DNA from: Orychophragmus violaceus
Lineage: Eukaryota > Streptophyta > Magnoliopsida > Brassicales > Brassicaceae
DNA length: 64,000 nt
Direction: 5' to 3'
Assembly (NCBI GenBank): GCA_030180135.1
Contig: CM058232.1
Location: 58,797,330 to 58,861,329, forward strand
Below the pieces are notes generated by a model. The model was not told the DNA's origin. It ran no database searches and worked only from the letters and a program-made list of their open reading frames with translations. The translations under genes were made by a program, and so were the position numbers. Within the stretch, counting starts at the first letter, position 1. Each line of letters begins with the position of its first letter. Below, one piece after another: positions 35,819-47,085 of the stretch.

Positions 35819-36337
35819 TGTAAGATCAAGGATTCACACCAAAGATTTGTTTGAATGTGTATTTGGACTAAAGAGAATTTGATATAAATTTCCTATGAAT
35901 CAAAGATGTATTTATGATTGAATGTCGAAATAAGAACTTATACAAATGAATGAATCGAAAGTATACAAAGATGAGATCAAATATTTTGTGTCGAGGTGGT
36001 TTCTATGAAGAAGGAATTTCTTCTCGAGAATGACTTGTCTTCTCTTTATATAGCTTCGATCCTCAATCTTCTTGTTATGATTTTCTTGTGAGTTCTTATT
36101 GGCGATAATCTCTCCCTTCATCCGTGATTTGTGGAGGTCATTGGAACAATCAAAGACCAGTTCTCGAAGAGCTCGATCTCCAAACCATTGAGGTCGATCT
36201 TCTTTAACTCGAATAGCGTCTTAGCAAATATATCAATCTTTGGGCCCGATCGACTCACGATCTAATGGGCTTGGATAGTGATTGGGCTTTAATCATTTCA
36301 TGGGCCGGATTTCCTAGTGAGAAATCCAGCACCAACA
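35819..36337 (-). repeat. Gypsy-2 3' LTR
   Basis: TGT (35819) to ACA (36337), 519 bp. Minus-strand TATATAAAG box at 36054-36062. Confidence 0.8.
36054..36062 (-). promoter_or_regulatory. TATA box of Gypsy-2 3' LTR
   Basis: TATATAAAG on the minus strand within the LTR, in the orientation of the element. Confidence 0.5.
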
Positions 36338-36354
36338 GTAGCCCCTAGCCCATT
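36338..36354 (-). other. Polypurine tract region of Gypsy-2
   Basis: The minus strand reads AATGGGCTAGGGGCTAC directly before the LTR start TGTTGG. It is purine-rich and correctly placed, though interrupted by pyrimidines. Confidence 0.55.
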
Positions 36355-36585
36355 AGTTTGACGATTCAATATTAATGGGTGGTAGAGAATCTTGGGAAGC
36401 TGTGCGCCGTCATCGAGATTGACATCTAATAATTACTTCATCTCTACAGTAGATCTTGTTTGGATGAACGGTTATGATGCAAGATCCATGAATTCTTCTC
36501 CACTCTCGGCGCGTGGACTTTGATTTCGAGAGAATAATGATTAATCTGGTTGGTTAACGAACGATTGAGATTCGAGATCTCAACA

Positions 36586-37200
36586 AATTTATGATGCATC
36601 TCGAGAATCAGGAGGAGGACCTGAAGCACAAGCTCGACGTGGCCGCCAACTGGATGTTTTCTGCTGACAAGTTCAATCAGAAGGCGCTCAAACAAGCTGC
36701 TCGAGAATAGCGAAGAAGGACAAGGCTCTCGAGGAGAAGGAGTCCGACATCAGGGTCGCGGTTCACACTGCAAAGAAGGAACTGAACAAAGCATTCCATA
36801 TATCTTGAAGGGTATCAAGGTGAAGTGCGATCAGAGAAAGGTCGAGACTAGTGCATAGAATCCGCCTTCAAGAGCCTCTTCCGAACATCGAGCTTATTCC
36901 GAGTTCGCATGGGGTGAGCTGAATTTAACCCAGGAGGTCCTGAAGCTGGCTGAGAAGAAGTGAATCGCGACCAAAGAGATGAACGCCGCTGTTGTCGACT
37001 TCTCCATCAGAAAGCTGAACCTTTCCGCAATGTCTGAAAACACAATAATGCTGGTGGACCCTCCCGCTCAAGCTACCCCTCAGTTCGACAAGTATAGGTT
37101 GCATATCCCGAAGGAGATTGGAGGTGGCTCGATGCACATTGATAAGGTCGAGGGAAGAGCGGCTTCCAGTGCGAAGGATGCGGACAGTGATAACATGTAG
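36586..37200 (+). pseudogene. Antisense coiled-coil ORF relic of Gypsy-2
   Basis: A Glu/Lys/Ala-rich coiled coil (ENQEEDLKHKLDVAANW..., then KKDKALEEKESDIRVAV in another frame) is broken by a frameshift near 36708 and several stops up to 36978. A last open piece (36979-37200) runs to the stop. Same place and orientation as the intact-looking ORF of Gypsy-1, so it is part of the ancestral element and not a chance ORF. Confidence 0.6.
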
Positions 37201-38034
37201 GCTAAGTGAGCTGGTGCCTCCAAACCTTAGAAATTTCAGTTGTTTTGGTGTTGACCGAGAGGGATTTTTATTTTGAACATTGTGTTGCCCGAAAGGGCTT
37301 TTTCTCTTTTAGTGTTTCCCGAGAAAGGCTTTTGTAATCGGGAGGGACTTAAACCCTCTTTTTCTCTTTTATATCGAATTCTCTTTTGCGATTTTTCCAT
37401 GCCTTAGTCGTTAAGAAACAACTTAAACGGTTTTTGAAATTGAATTGTTTTGATATCGAACTGCCTCTTGTATTTTTTATGCCTTAGTTATTTTGTTATA
37501 ACTTAGGGGGGTCGTACTTTAGGGATTAGTTGACCGGGTTACCTCGATTAGCTTGAGTTTATAGATCGAACTCGCTTTAGTACTTTTCGTGCCTTAGTCA
37601 TTTTTAGAAAAACTTGGGTGAAATCGTACATTGGAGCTTAATTCGATCGATTTACCTCGATTAGGCTGAATTTAGATCGAGCTCGCTTGAGTCGAGCTAA
37701 TCTGGATATGCCTTAAAGGATATTGAGTAATATCTGCTTAGTTCGAGGGTTGAACTAAGAGTTCTTTTGGATTTATCACCCTGAAGTGAAGTGAGATTGT
37801 GAAGAATAGTTTGAGGGCTCGACTTATTTTGAGATCTACTTAATATTTTCCAAAGATCAACCGAATGCGGGGTCGATCGAATTGCAAGGACTATTTTTCC
37901 TGTGAGGAGAGGGGTCCCCCCCTCCTTTTCTTCTAGCTGTAAATTTTTAAGAATTAATTTAAGGTTTCATTGAGTATCTTTTTAACTTTGAGATCGATAT
38001 TTGCTTGAGGTCGTCATTTATAAGATCGTTACTT
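37201..38034. other. Gypsy-2 3' region, no gene
   Basis: Loose repeats of a phrase with TATGCCTTAGT/CTTTTGTGCCTTAG type wording and TCGAACT(C/G) at 37395-37690. No coding potential recognised. Confidence 0.5.
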
Positions 38035-38140
38035 TTGGGGATCGTTTTAGGTCTTTGTTTTTTGGACCATTTCAGGTCGCTTGTTTCTGGATCATTTCAG
38101 GTCGCTGTTTTAGGGACCATTTCAGGTCGCTTGCTTGGCA
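38035..38140. repeat. Tandem repeat, about 26-28 bp unit, in Gypsy-2
   Basis: Four units around GACCATTTCAGGTCGCTTG lie between the antisense ORF and pol. Position equals the tandem repeat of Gypsy-1 but the unit sequence is unrelated. Confidence 0.75.
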
Positions 38141-38349
38141 CATAAAAACTAAATTTTATTCGAGTGGAAATGAAAATTTCTGTACAATAATAATGACGAT
38201 CTTGAGTGAGTGTTCGAAATCGTGAATCGCGATGGAGTTTTCTTAAGAGGGATGGCTGCACTCGAAGTTGAGCTGCCTACGTATCCTATTAAGGGATCAA
38301 GCCTTTATGTAGTTCGATTATAGTCAAAGTATTTTTCATTGAAAATACT

Positions 38350-41300
38350 TTTTTAAGGTTTATGATATTCCAAGGTCGCAGTTCAGGCCTTTGGGTTTCT
38401 ACCGATTTGAGCCAGTAGACCTCATCATGGACGATGTCGGTGACCTAGTAAGGACCTTCGCATTTTTTCCCTAACTTTCCAGCATGTTATTCCTTTTTAT
38501 GGCCGAACACTTTCTGTAAGAAAAGTCGCATACTTGAAATCTTCGGTTTTAATCCTAGAATCATAGTAGAGAGATGCAGCTTGTTGGTAGTTTTGGATTC
38601 GGGCGAGTGCAAGATTCTTTCATTCGTCGACGAGATCAAGCATGTTTGTTATTATTTGATTATTCAGTTCCTCATGTTGTGGGAATTCTTTTTGGCGGAT
38701 ACTAGACACGAGGATTTCTGAAGGAACTACGGCCTTAATGTTGTATGCTAGTGAGAAATGTGTTTCTTCGGTGGATTTGCGAGGAGTAGTCTGATAGGCC
38801 CAAAGTACAGTTGGGAGTTCGTCACTCCAACTTTATTTTCACTCATAGAGTTTTTTCTTAAGATTATTCATGATCAACTTGTTGGCTGCCTCTGCTAGTC
38901 TGTTTCCTTGAGGATAACGAGGTGTTGAGTAGGTCAGATTGATGTTCAAATTTCTAGAGAACATTTGAAATATGTTCAATATGAACTAGAGTCCGTCATC
39001 GGTGAAGATCTCATGAGCTAGCCCAAGACGACATATGATATTTCGCTAGACAAACGAGGACGTCGTTTATTTTCTGGTACGACTCGGCTTCGATCCATTT
39101 AGTGAAGTAGTATGTAATGACTAGTATGTGTATTACTTTTTCTTTCCCGATGCGACTAAGGTCCCACTATATCCATTCCCCATCGCATAAAAGGATACAA
39201 CGAGGAGATCGAAGAGAGTTTCTCCAATAGTTGGTGGATGATCGGGGCGTGCCTCTGGAACTTGTTGCATTTCACAGAGATGGTCTCGCACTCAGCGGCC
39301 ATGGTCGACCAAAAGAAGCCTTGTCGTTTGATACATATGGCTAGAGCTCTTCCTTCGGAACGACTTCCACAAGATCCCTCGTGATCCTGAGTGACCAATT
39401 CGAGCTTGTTCGCCGTTAAGGCATTTCAGATATGTTTGGGAAATATTTCACTTGAAGAGCTTTCCTTCTGGGATGCAGTACCTCGCGCTATGTGCTTTGA
39501 GTTTTCTGCATGCCGACTTATCCAGGGGTATTCACCGTCGATGATGTACCCGATGATTGGAGTTCTCCAATCTTGTTCGTCATGATACTCGTTTGTCTGA
39601 CTTGTTGAGGAAGCTATGATGGGACAATCAGGTGTGTTAGCTACACGGATAGCCTTTCTTGCGTCGATATCTTAATCGATATCAACGATATCAGGGCTGA
39701 TCCCTTTGTTGGATGCTTTCTTGTTGACATCGTCTCTTTGAGTGGGGCTGTCCTCTTTTATAGACAAAGCCTTTAATATGATGTCGATGCTTGGCTTCTC
39801 GATCCCTTCGAACGGTATGATTCTTTTTAGGTTGGAATCAGATGTCGAAGCCAGTGCAGCAAGGGCATCATTTGCAGTATTTTCACCTCGCATAATTCGG
39901 GTTAGATCGAAGAAATCGATATAATCGAGAGGCTATGAACTACTTGTAGATATGCTTCCATTTGTTCGTCTTTGGCTTCGTAGTCGCCATGGAACTGGCT
40001 TTTGACCAGTTGAGAGTCACGGAAAGCATCTACTTCTCGGGCTCTGATTGCTGTGGCGAGCCTGAGTTCGACTATAAGTGCTTCGTGTTCCGCCTCGTTA
40101 TTCGATGCAGCAAAGCATAGCTTGAAGGATTGTTCTAGCCCTTCTCCAGTTGGAATACTAGTTTTACTCCGAATCTAGATCCTTGTCTTAAGGACCCGCC
40201 ATCAACGTGAAGATTCCATCTCTTGGAAGAGGATGGCTCAAGATCGATAGAAGGAGGGAGTTCGATTATAATGTCAGCCATTACTTGGGCTTTTAGCATG
40301 TTCGAGTCCTAAACTCGATATTGTATTCGCTTAGTTCGATAGATTATTTTACCAGTCGATCTGACTTGCTAGGACTGTGGAGGATAATCTTCAATAGTTG
40401 TGAAGTCAGGACTATGATCGAGTGTGGCTGGAAGTAGGGTCAATGTTTTTGAGCCAATGTTACTAGTGCTAGTGCGAGTTTTTCCATCGCAGGACACCTC
40501 GTTTTGGCGTCGATCAAAGCTTTTCTGATGTAGTAGATTGGTTTTTGGTCATTATGTTCTTTGCGAACTAGGACCCCGCTTACCCTTGCTGAAGAGACAG
40601 CTAGGTAAAGGTTAATGGGCTCTCCTTCCACTGGCTTTGCTCGTATCAGGGGTTTGCTCATATAAGCTTTGAGCTGGGTGAACTCTTCTTCGCATTTCTC
40701 GTCTCAAACGAATTTCTTGTCCTCTTTGAGGAGGTAGTAGGGAAGATACTTATCGGTTGGCCTCGAGATGAAGCTATTCAAAGCTGCTATTTTGCCGGTC
40801 AGTGTTTGGATTTCGTGTTGTCTTTGGAGATTTCATCTCTAAGAATGTTGTGATCTGTTTGAGATTCGCTTTGATTCCCCTTTCGGTTACTAGGTAACCA
40901 AGGAATTCTCATGATGTGACACCGAAGGTGCACATCGCGGGGTTAAGTTTCATCCCATATTCCTTGAGAATTGCAAAACATTCTTTTTATTGAGCGATGT
41001 GATCTTCGGACCTTGATGATTTAACAAACATATCGTCGATGTAGACCTCCATGGTTTTAACCAATAAACTGGTAAACATCTTGTTGACGACGTTGATAAG
41101 TAGCTCATACGTTTTTGAGCCTGAAAGGCATCACTTTATAGTAGTAAGTTCCTCGATCTGTTACAAACGAGACCTTTTATTTGTCTTCGTGGTTCATCAA
41201 TATTTGATTGTACCATGAGAATGTGTCCATTAAGGATAGCAGTTGGTGACATGTTGTTGCTTCAACTAGTTGGTCGAAGTGTAGGAGTGGGAAGATATCT

Positions 41301-41790
41301 TTCGGAAAGGCCTGGTTGAGGTCTGTGAAGTCGACGCATATTGTCCACTTCCCGTTTTTTCTTGACAACGACAGAGTTCGCGAGCCAGTCGGGGTATTCT
41401 ACCTCCCGATCTACCCAATTATGAGTAACGGGTTGACCTCATCGTTAACAGTTTGAGCTCATTATGGGGCAATTTTACGACGCTTTTGTCTGACTGGTTT
41501 ATAGGTCGGTCGACATTTAACTCGTGATTTGTTACATCGATGTTTATACCTTTCATATCAGTCGAAGACTAGGCGAACGAATTGACGTTCTGTTTGAACA
41601 AAGTTATCAACGTGTTTTTAATCGAGTTCGAGAGGTCGGCTCCGATGCCAAAGCATCTTTCAGGATTAGCTTCGTCTATATAGACATGGATTGTAAGGTC
41701 CTTTGGGGGTCCATTTTGACTCCCTCGTTTTGCTTTTTGGTTCGCATTTCGGCAAGCTCTTCATTTTTCTATAATTGATATACATGGTGT
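38350..41790 (-). pseudogene. Gypsy-2 pol relic
   Basis: Minus-strand pieces in several frames: integrase zinc region and FMRWGMDIVGP (39156-39398), the end of the second RNase H (39672-39893), the first RNase H with MEKLALALVT (40440-40661), and RT with NGKWTICVDFTDLNQ...SLMDTFSWYNQ (41177-41368). The RT active-site region near 41030 reads FVDDM-like in broken frame. Many stops and frameshifts. Clearly homologous to Gypsy-1 pol but much older. Only the 3' two-thirds of gag-pol remain. Confidence 0.8.
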
Positions 41791-41867
41791 TTTTCTATCT
41801 GTTTATACCCAATCATGTAGCAATTTATGGAAGTTTTTTTACTTCCGTGAATAGTTTTTACTCCTTT

Positions 41868-42670
41868 CACTTCAAGAAACAACATTTTTGTGACTGCACA
41901 TTTGGTAACAGAATAGTCATTAAACGCGGTTTTACGACTAAATATGGTAGTTGTAAATCCATAGTCGCTAAATTACATAGTCGTAAAAATAGTCAGTAAC
42001 TTACTGACTATTTTTACGACTATGTAATTTAGCGACTATGGATTTACAACTACCATATTTAGTCGTAAAAAACAGTGGTAGTCGTAAACTAGACGTAGCA
42101 TGGTCGCAATATTTAGGGACTAATTTGCGAGTATGCTGGCGACAATTGTGCTACTAAAGAGGGAGTCCAGATACGGTCGGAGAAATGTTGTCATCAAATA
42201 GTCGTTAAACTAGGTGACCACTAGGCGACAAATATGTGATTGTATAATATAGTTAGAAAGTAGTCGTAATTATTAACAACTATTTAGCCACTTGGTAGCG
42301 ACCATTTTAACTACTATCCAACGACTAATCGGAACATCCATATACGAATATGGTAGTGATGTCGCCACTATGTGGCGACTGTTATGTGGATGACTAGTAT
42401 AGTCACGAATTAGTTGTAAGCTGTGGTGACTATTTGGCGACTGTTCAATGACAATTTTAACGACTATTTAACGGCCAAGAGGAACATCCAGACAATACCT
42501 GGCGACTACTATATGACTGTCCTATATAGTCACAACGTAGTCATAATATATTTAACGACTTTTTAATGACTAATATAACGACTATGCAGCAACTATTTGG
42601 GACATTCATATACGATTATGGTATTGAATGTGCCATTACATTTTGGTCGATGAGCGATAAATTGACGACT
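41868..42670 (+). mobile_element. CACTA terminal fragment
   Basis: Starts with CACTTCAAGAAACAAC (41868-41883), one mismatch from the CACTACAAGAAA terminus of Brassicaceae CACTA elements. Dense subterminal motifs of the TAGTCGTAAA / GGCGACTA type follow to about 42660. No second terminus is visible and no coding sequence, so it is a fragment or non-autonomous derivative that cut into Gypsy-2. Confidence 0.65.
41930..42070. repeat. Perfect 70-bp inverted repeat with 1-base spacer
   Basis: 41930-41999 is the exact reverse complement of 42001-42070; only base 42000 separates them. Checked base by base; pairing ends at 41929/42071 (G opposite A). The arms contain the CACTA subterminal phrases TAGTCGCTAAAT and TTTTTACGACTA. 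Confidence 0.97.
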
Positions 42671-42839
42671 GTTACGTATGCGTGAAAATAAGAATTTTGT
42701 ATTATTCCTTTTATCAGAATTAAGATTTGGTAATTGAAATGTAAAAGACATTTTATTCAAGTACCATTGATAACTTATATAGTTTTGTGTAACATATATA
42801 CACAAACGATTATCTACATATACAAACTCTAATTACAGG

Positions 42840-43114
42840 ATATGACTATCTTTGTCTCGTAAAATGCCGTCCTCACCGCGAATCAAAATTACAGGATTCA
42901 TAGAAAAATCATACTAAGTGCTCAAGCTCTTGGTGTCTCTGGTCGCGATTGGTGTCGATCGATTCCCAACATGTGTCGAACGACCCTGAGCGATTCCTGC
43001 ATCACCAAAGAAACAAGAACGTGAGTTAACAAAGAAAAGAAAATACTAAGTCTAAATTCTAATACGAAATCTATTGATGAACTCAAAGAGTCTCCGGCAA
43101 CGGCGCCAAAAACT
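42840..43114 (-). mobile_element. Athila-2 leader with primer site
   Basis: Internal side of the Athila-2 5' LTR. The minus strand reads TGGCGCCGTTGCCGGAGA from 43108 to 43091, the standard Athila tRNA-Asp-type primer site. The rest is non-coding leader. The left end of the fragment is uncertain. 42671-42840 is AT-rich without recognisable features. Confidence 0.7.
43091..43108 (-). other. Primer-binding site of Athila-2
   Basis: TGGCGCCGTTGCCGGAGA on the minus strand, six bases from the LTR edge at 43115. Confidence 0.85.
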
Positions 43115-44095
43115 TGATAGGTCAAATTTTAATCCCTATTTTCTACTGCAAGTGCACAGATGTGATTGTAGTATTAAAGAGTATCGGATTCACAGAGACT
43201 CAAGTTTCACACGACATATTATACGTAATCGAATTAAGCTAAGCGAAACAGGTGAAAGCAGTAAACAAAACAAGTAAAGTAAACGAGTGAAGTAAAGCGA
43301 GTGTTGGCAATTAGCGAAGGCGTCAGGTTTCGGGAAGTTCTCAGGAAAAAGGATTCAGATATCGATGTTCTAGAAATAGAATCACAATTATATAACAAAC
43401 CAACTCTCGCTGTGAATGCTAACTATGTTCAACAACCTAGAAAACCAAATCTATTTGCGAATTTTAGAGTTCTAAACATGCATTTAATTCAGGTTCTTTT
43501 GTTCACAAATTCCCTAAGCCAAATCTCTTTGAAAATAGGTAATTTTCTTAACTAGGTTCTTTTCTAATTAATTAACCAACTCTTGCTGCGCTAATCAATC
43601 TGATATCAATTATCTAAGTAGCTAATTCAGATTATGCATTAAGAACAACCTAGATGAAGAACTAGATGTTTGGAATCCCAATTAATCAATCAATCTATAA
43701 TTCCATGAAATCCCTAATGAGAATCCCCAAATCTAGCTAAAAAGAGAACTACTCAGGCATGGAAATCATAACAATATACATGATCAAAGTAGATATCATA
43801 AAAATCAAAAGAATAAGAATAGGGTTCGAAATCTCTTCTCTCTCGAATACAAGACCAGCCCCAAAATCTCTTAAAATATGATAGAATAAAGCTTAGAATA
43901 AAATTTAGCCTCACAAGTGGCTGAAAAACCTACCTAATAGTCTAAAACACAATTTGGTTCTTCTTGTAAATATGGAAAACTTCTGGGTAAATCTTGCAAA
44001 TATCCAAAATCTGTATTTTTGACGTGCATGAATTTCGTTCTTTAGTGGTGTCGACCGACACTAATCGACACTAAATGCAGACGCACCCAGTGAAC
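43115..44095 (-). repeat. Athila-2 5' LTR, left part
   Basis: Starts TGATAG and shows the Athila end phrase ACTGCAAGTGCACAGATGTGA. It is interrupted at 44095 by Copia-2 and resumes at 50918. It also resembles, in reverse orientation, the solo LTR 20858-22036 (the AATCCCTAA...ACAACCTAGATGAAGAACTAGA phrases), so both belong to related families. Confidence 0.8.
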
Positions 44096-44794
44096 TGTTG
44101 GGATTATGTCCTGAAATCACATTGTACTTACTCTAACGATAGTTGTACGTCGAGATCAAACATGTTGTATGATACTGGGCGGTTGCAATGCTTTGCTAGA
44201 AGCCTCTTGCAGTATGTAAGTTGTAGACTTACTGCCAGTATTATATGATCCTATAGGGTCACACACCTAAGCAATCTGGAAGCTTATATATGGGAATGAT
44301 CATCATGGTGGTGATCAAGATGATGTGTATTAGATACATATCAATATTAATTAAAGAGAGGTGTGTCGATCGACACAGTTGGTGTATCGATCGACACAGG
44401 GTCAATTCCGAAACTTATGTTTCGGTTTATGACTTAGACTTTTTCGGTTAAACCCGAAAGAAGGTTAGTCATAACAGGTCGTATATATAGGCTTATATGG
44501 TCGACCTGAACCCTAAGCCATTGATTTTTCTTGATTAGAAAAACAGAAACTCTCTCTATTCAATTCCCAGATCCGACACTAGCATCCCGGCTTTCCAGGT
44601 TGTGTGAGTGTGGACTACGATAGAGACGAGGCATCTGAATCGCTCCTGATCTCGTCTTACCTGATTCATCTTCCGCTGCCAGAACAAGGTAAACGCAAGA
44701 TCCCTGATTCAATTACCTAAACCCTGAGATCCTAGGCTCGGAATTCAGACTTAGGGTTGCCTAGTCGGATCAGGAATTACTAGGAATTCCATCA
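44096..44794 (+). repeat. Copia-2 5' LTR
   Basis: TGTTGGGATTATG...ATTCCATCA. Contains GTGTCGATCGACAC-type palindromes at 44367-44400 and a TATATATAG box at 44482. Confidence 0.95.
44482..44490 (+). promoter_or_regulatory. TATA box of Copia-2 LTR
   Basis: TATATATAG about 310 bp before the LTR end, in gag orientation. Confidence 0.5.
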
Positions 44795-44795
44795 G

Positions 44796-44807
44796 TGGTA
44801 TCAGAGC
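44796..44807 (+). other. Primer-binding site of Copia-2
   Basis: TGGTATCAGAGC, initiator tRNA(Met) type, two bases after the LTR. Confidence 0.9.
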
Positions 44808-44929
44808 CTTAGGGTTTTATCATTGAATCAGCATGTTTAGAAGAATTTGATGATTTAAATTCGTTCATAAGATAGTATGAATAAGAACAGGTTAGATCAA
44901 TTCAGATCGAAAACGAGTCTGTGTTTTCG

Positions 44930-45155
44930 CAGAGTATCGATCGACACACTAGGTTTGTCGGTCGACACAGAATAGCGAAATCGACAGAGTCGGCGGCTAG
45001 GGTTTTTCGCGAAGAAAAACAGAAATCCTACTGTGTCGATCGACACAGGTTGTGTGTCGGTCGACACAGAACAGATTCGGCGGCTAGGGTTTTTTCGCGA
45101 AGAAAAACAGAAAGCCGGCTGTGTCGATCGACACAGGTTGACTGTCGGTCGACGC
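44930..45155. repeat. Array of GTGTCGATCGACAC-type palindromes
   Basis: Six palindromic sites (TGTCGATCGACA or TGTCGGTCGACA forms) alternate in pairs. A unit of about 90 bp that also holds TTTTTCGCGAAGAAAAA occurs twice (about 44982-45070 and 45071-45155). Confidence 0.85.
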
Positions 45156-46232
45156 AGAACTTGCGATTGGTTAATCGATTCAATTGGATTGGACCGGTTA
45201 TCATGCTTGGTTAAGTCCGAACAGATCGGTTTGAATTGGATGAATTGGTTCAATTGGATTGAACTAATTATCCCAATTAATATAAACCAATTTGATCGAT
45301 TGAGATCAGTTGGATCTGATAAATTGGTTCAAATGGATTGGACCGGTTATCAAAATTGTCTCCGGTTTAGGTCTATGTCGACCGTCACACATGGGTTGTG
45401 TTGATCGACATGACCGGTTTAATGAACCGGGTAAATTGGATTAACCGGTTATTAAAGTCAGGTTTTGTCTGGTGGTGTCGATCGACAGACATAGTCTGCG
45501 TTGATCGACACAATGCTCTAAATTCTGGTTATTGAACCTTGAATTTGCAGAAACCAAACTCGACTTGAACTTTGATCAAAGATTAGCTTCAATATGGTCA
45601 ACTGTCTAGACTCATTTCGTTGTGTGATGGTCTAGCCAAGAGCTTGGTGTCCACAATTACGTGAGTAAGGCAGGTAATAATGTTGATGGACTTGCAGTGC
45701 TTGACATCAACAATTACATGACCTAAGAGATTGATTTGCTAGCCTTTTAGAGTTTAGTTTCCTCAACTAAATATCAAGTAACCTTGATGTCTTGCCCAAT
45801 CTTGTCTACTGTCAAAACTTGTTTCGTTGATGGATAGCCTTGGAGTCCTTGGTATTCACTACTACATGAGTAAGGCAGGTGATCATTGATAGACTTGCAG
45901 TGCGACTGTCAATGATCACAAGACTGAAGAGATTGGTACACTTGACTGGGCCATCAGAAGTTCTGGGCCCAGAGACGTCAGAGTAGATAAGACATGAATT
46001 GCCTTATCTGCGACCAAGAGTTGTACTGGGTACAATTAGCAATGATTTGCTTACCTAGACAATTGAATTTTGGGTGATGGCGAGTCGTCCACTCAGATTT
46101 CGGTGAAGTATGGATCTTGGATCATTATATTCATAGAGAAAACATTGTTTGAATATAATGCGAGTTTACTTATTAGATAAGACTTCTCATGAAATACATA
46201 ACTAAATCTTTGTTTTTCTTGGATTTCAGCTT

Positions 46233-47085
46233 ATGTCTAAAACTACTTTCTCATTGCGATCCGTCCTTGAGAAGGACAAGTTAAATGGATCAAATTTCCT
46301 GAATTGGTATCGGAATTTGAGAATAGTTCTCAAGCAGGAGAATAAGGACTATGTCCTTGAGAAAGATCTCCCCAAAAGGCTTGGGACCAATGCCTCGCAT
46401 GCAGTATATGATGCTTGGAATAAGCATTATATTGATGTGGTAGATGTGTGTGGTCTGATGTTGGCTACCATGAACTCGGACTTGAAGAGTCAATACGAGA
46501 ACGTGGAGTCGCCAATAGAGATGATCACCAGTCTGAAACTGATGTTTCAGGAACATGCACGAATTGAGAGATACCAGACGGTTAAATCTCTCATTGGGTG
46601 CAAGCTACCGAAGGATGCTCCAGTCAGTCCTCATGTCATTAAAATGATGGGTTACATTGATAACCTGGGGAAACTGGATTGTCCTATTAGCCTAGAGTTG
46701 GCCACAAACATCATTCTGCAGTCACTGCCGTCAAGCTATGATAAGTTTATTAACAGCTATATCAAGAAAGGCTTGACGAAGAAGTTGACTGAACTGCATG
46801 GCATGCTCAAGATAGAAGAGCAAAACATCATAAAGGGCAAGAAATTTGAGAAATTTTGTATAGACAAGGGTGGAGGCAAGGCCATTCAGATTTGGAATCG
46901 GGATAAGCCTGTGTCATCTTTTAAGCCCAAGTCAGGCCCATCTGATGTTGATAAATGCTGCTACTGTAAAGAGTTTGGGCATTGGAAGAGAAATTGCATT
47001 AAATTCTTGGAAGATTCACAAGAGATGGAGAAGATGTATGGGACTTCTTCTTCAGGTATTGTGTTATTACTTCAAGTTCTACGTG
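46233..47085 (+). CDS. Copia-2 gag (UBN2-type) with zinc knuckle
   Basis: Open from ATG 46233. It has the NGSNFLNWYRNLRIVL start typical of copia gag, a helical body, and a CCHC knuckle CCYCKEFGHWKRNC near 46955-46998. The reading continues out of frame past 47085 into noise (stop at 47208-47210). The true protease frame appears only after a shift at about 47060-47085. Gag itself could be produced; Pol could not. Confidence 0.75.

Larger units (their letters stand above)
35819..41867 (-). mobile_element. Gypsy-2: decayed Tat-lineage element
   Basis: From left to right on the plus strand: 3' LTR (35819-36337), polypurine tract, antisense coiled-coil ORF relic, tandem repeat, then pol relics on the minus strand in the order integrase, second RNase H, RNase H, RT. 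gag and the 5' LTR are missing: the element is cut by CACTA sequence at 41868. Layout equals Gypsy-1 but sequence is clearly different, so it is another family of the lineage. Confidence 0.8.
44795..46232 (+). other. Copia-2 leader
   Basis: Non-coding 1.4 kb. It holds the palindrome array (44930-45155), repeated GATTGGACCGGTTATCA phrases (45185-45350), and a diverged duplication of about 200 bp (ATGAGTAAGGCAGGT-type phrase at 45660 and 45868). A pyrimidine tract ending in TTTCAG (46224-46229) precedes the gag ATG. Confidence 0.65.
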
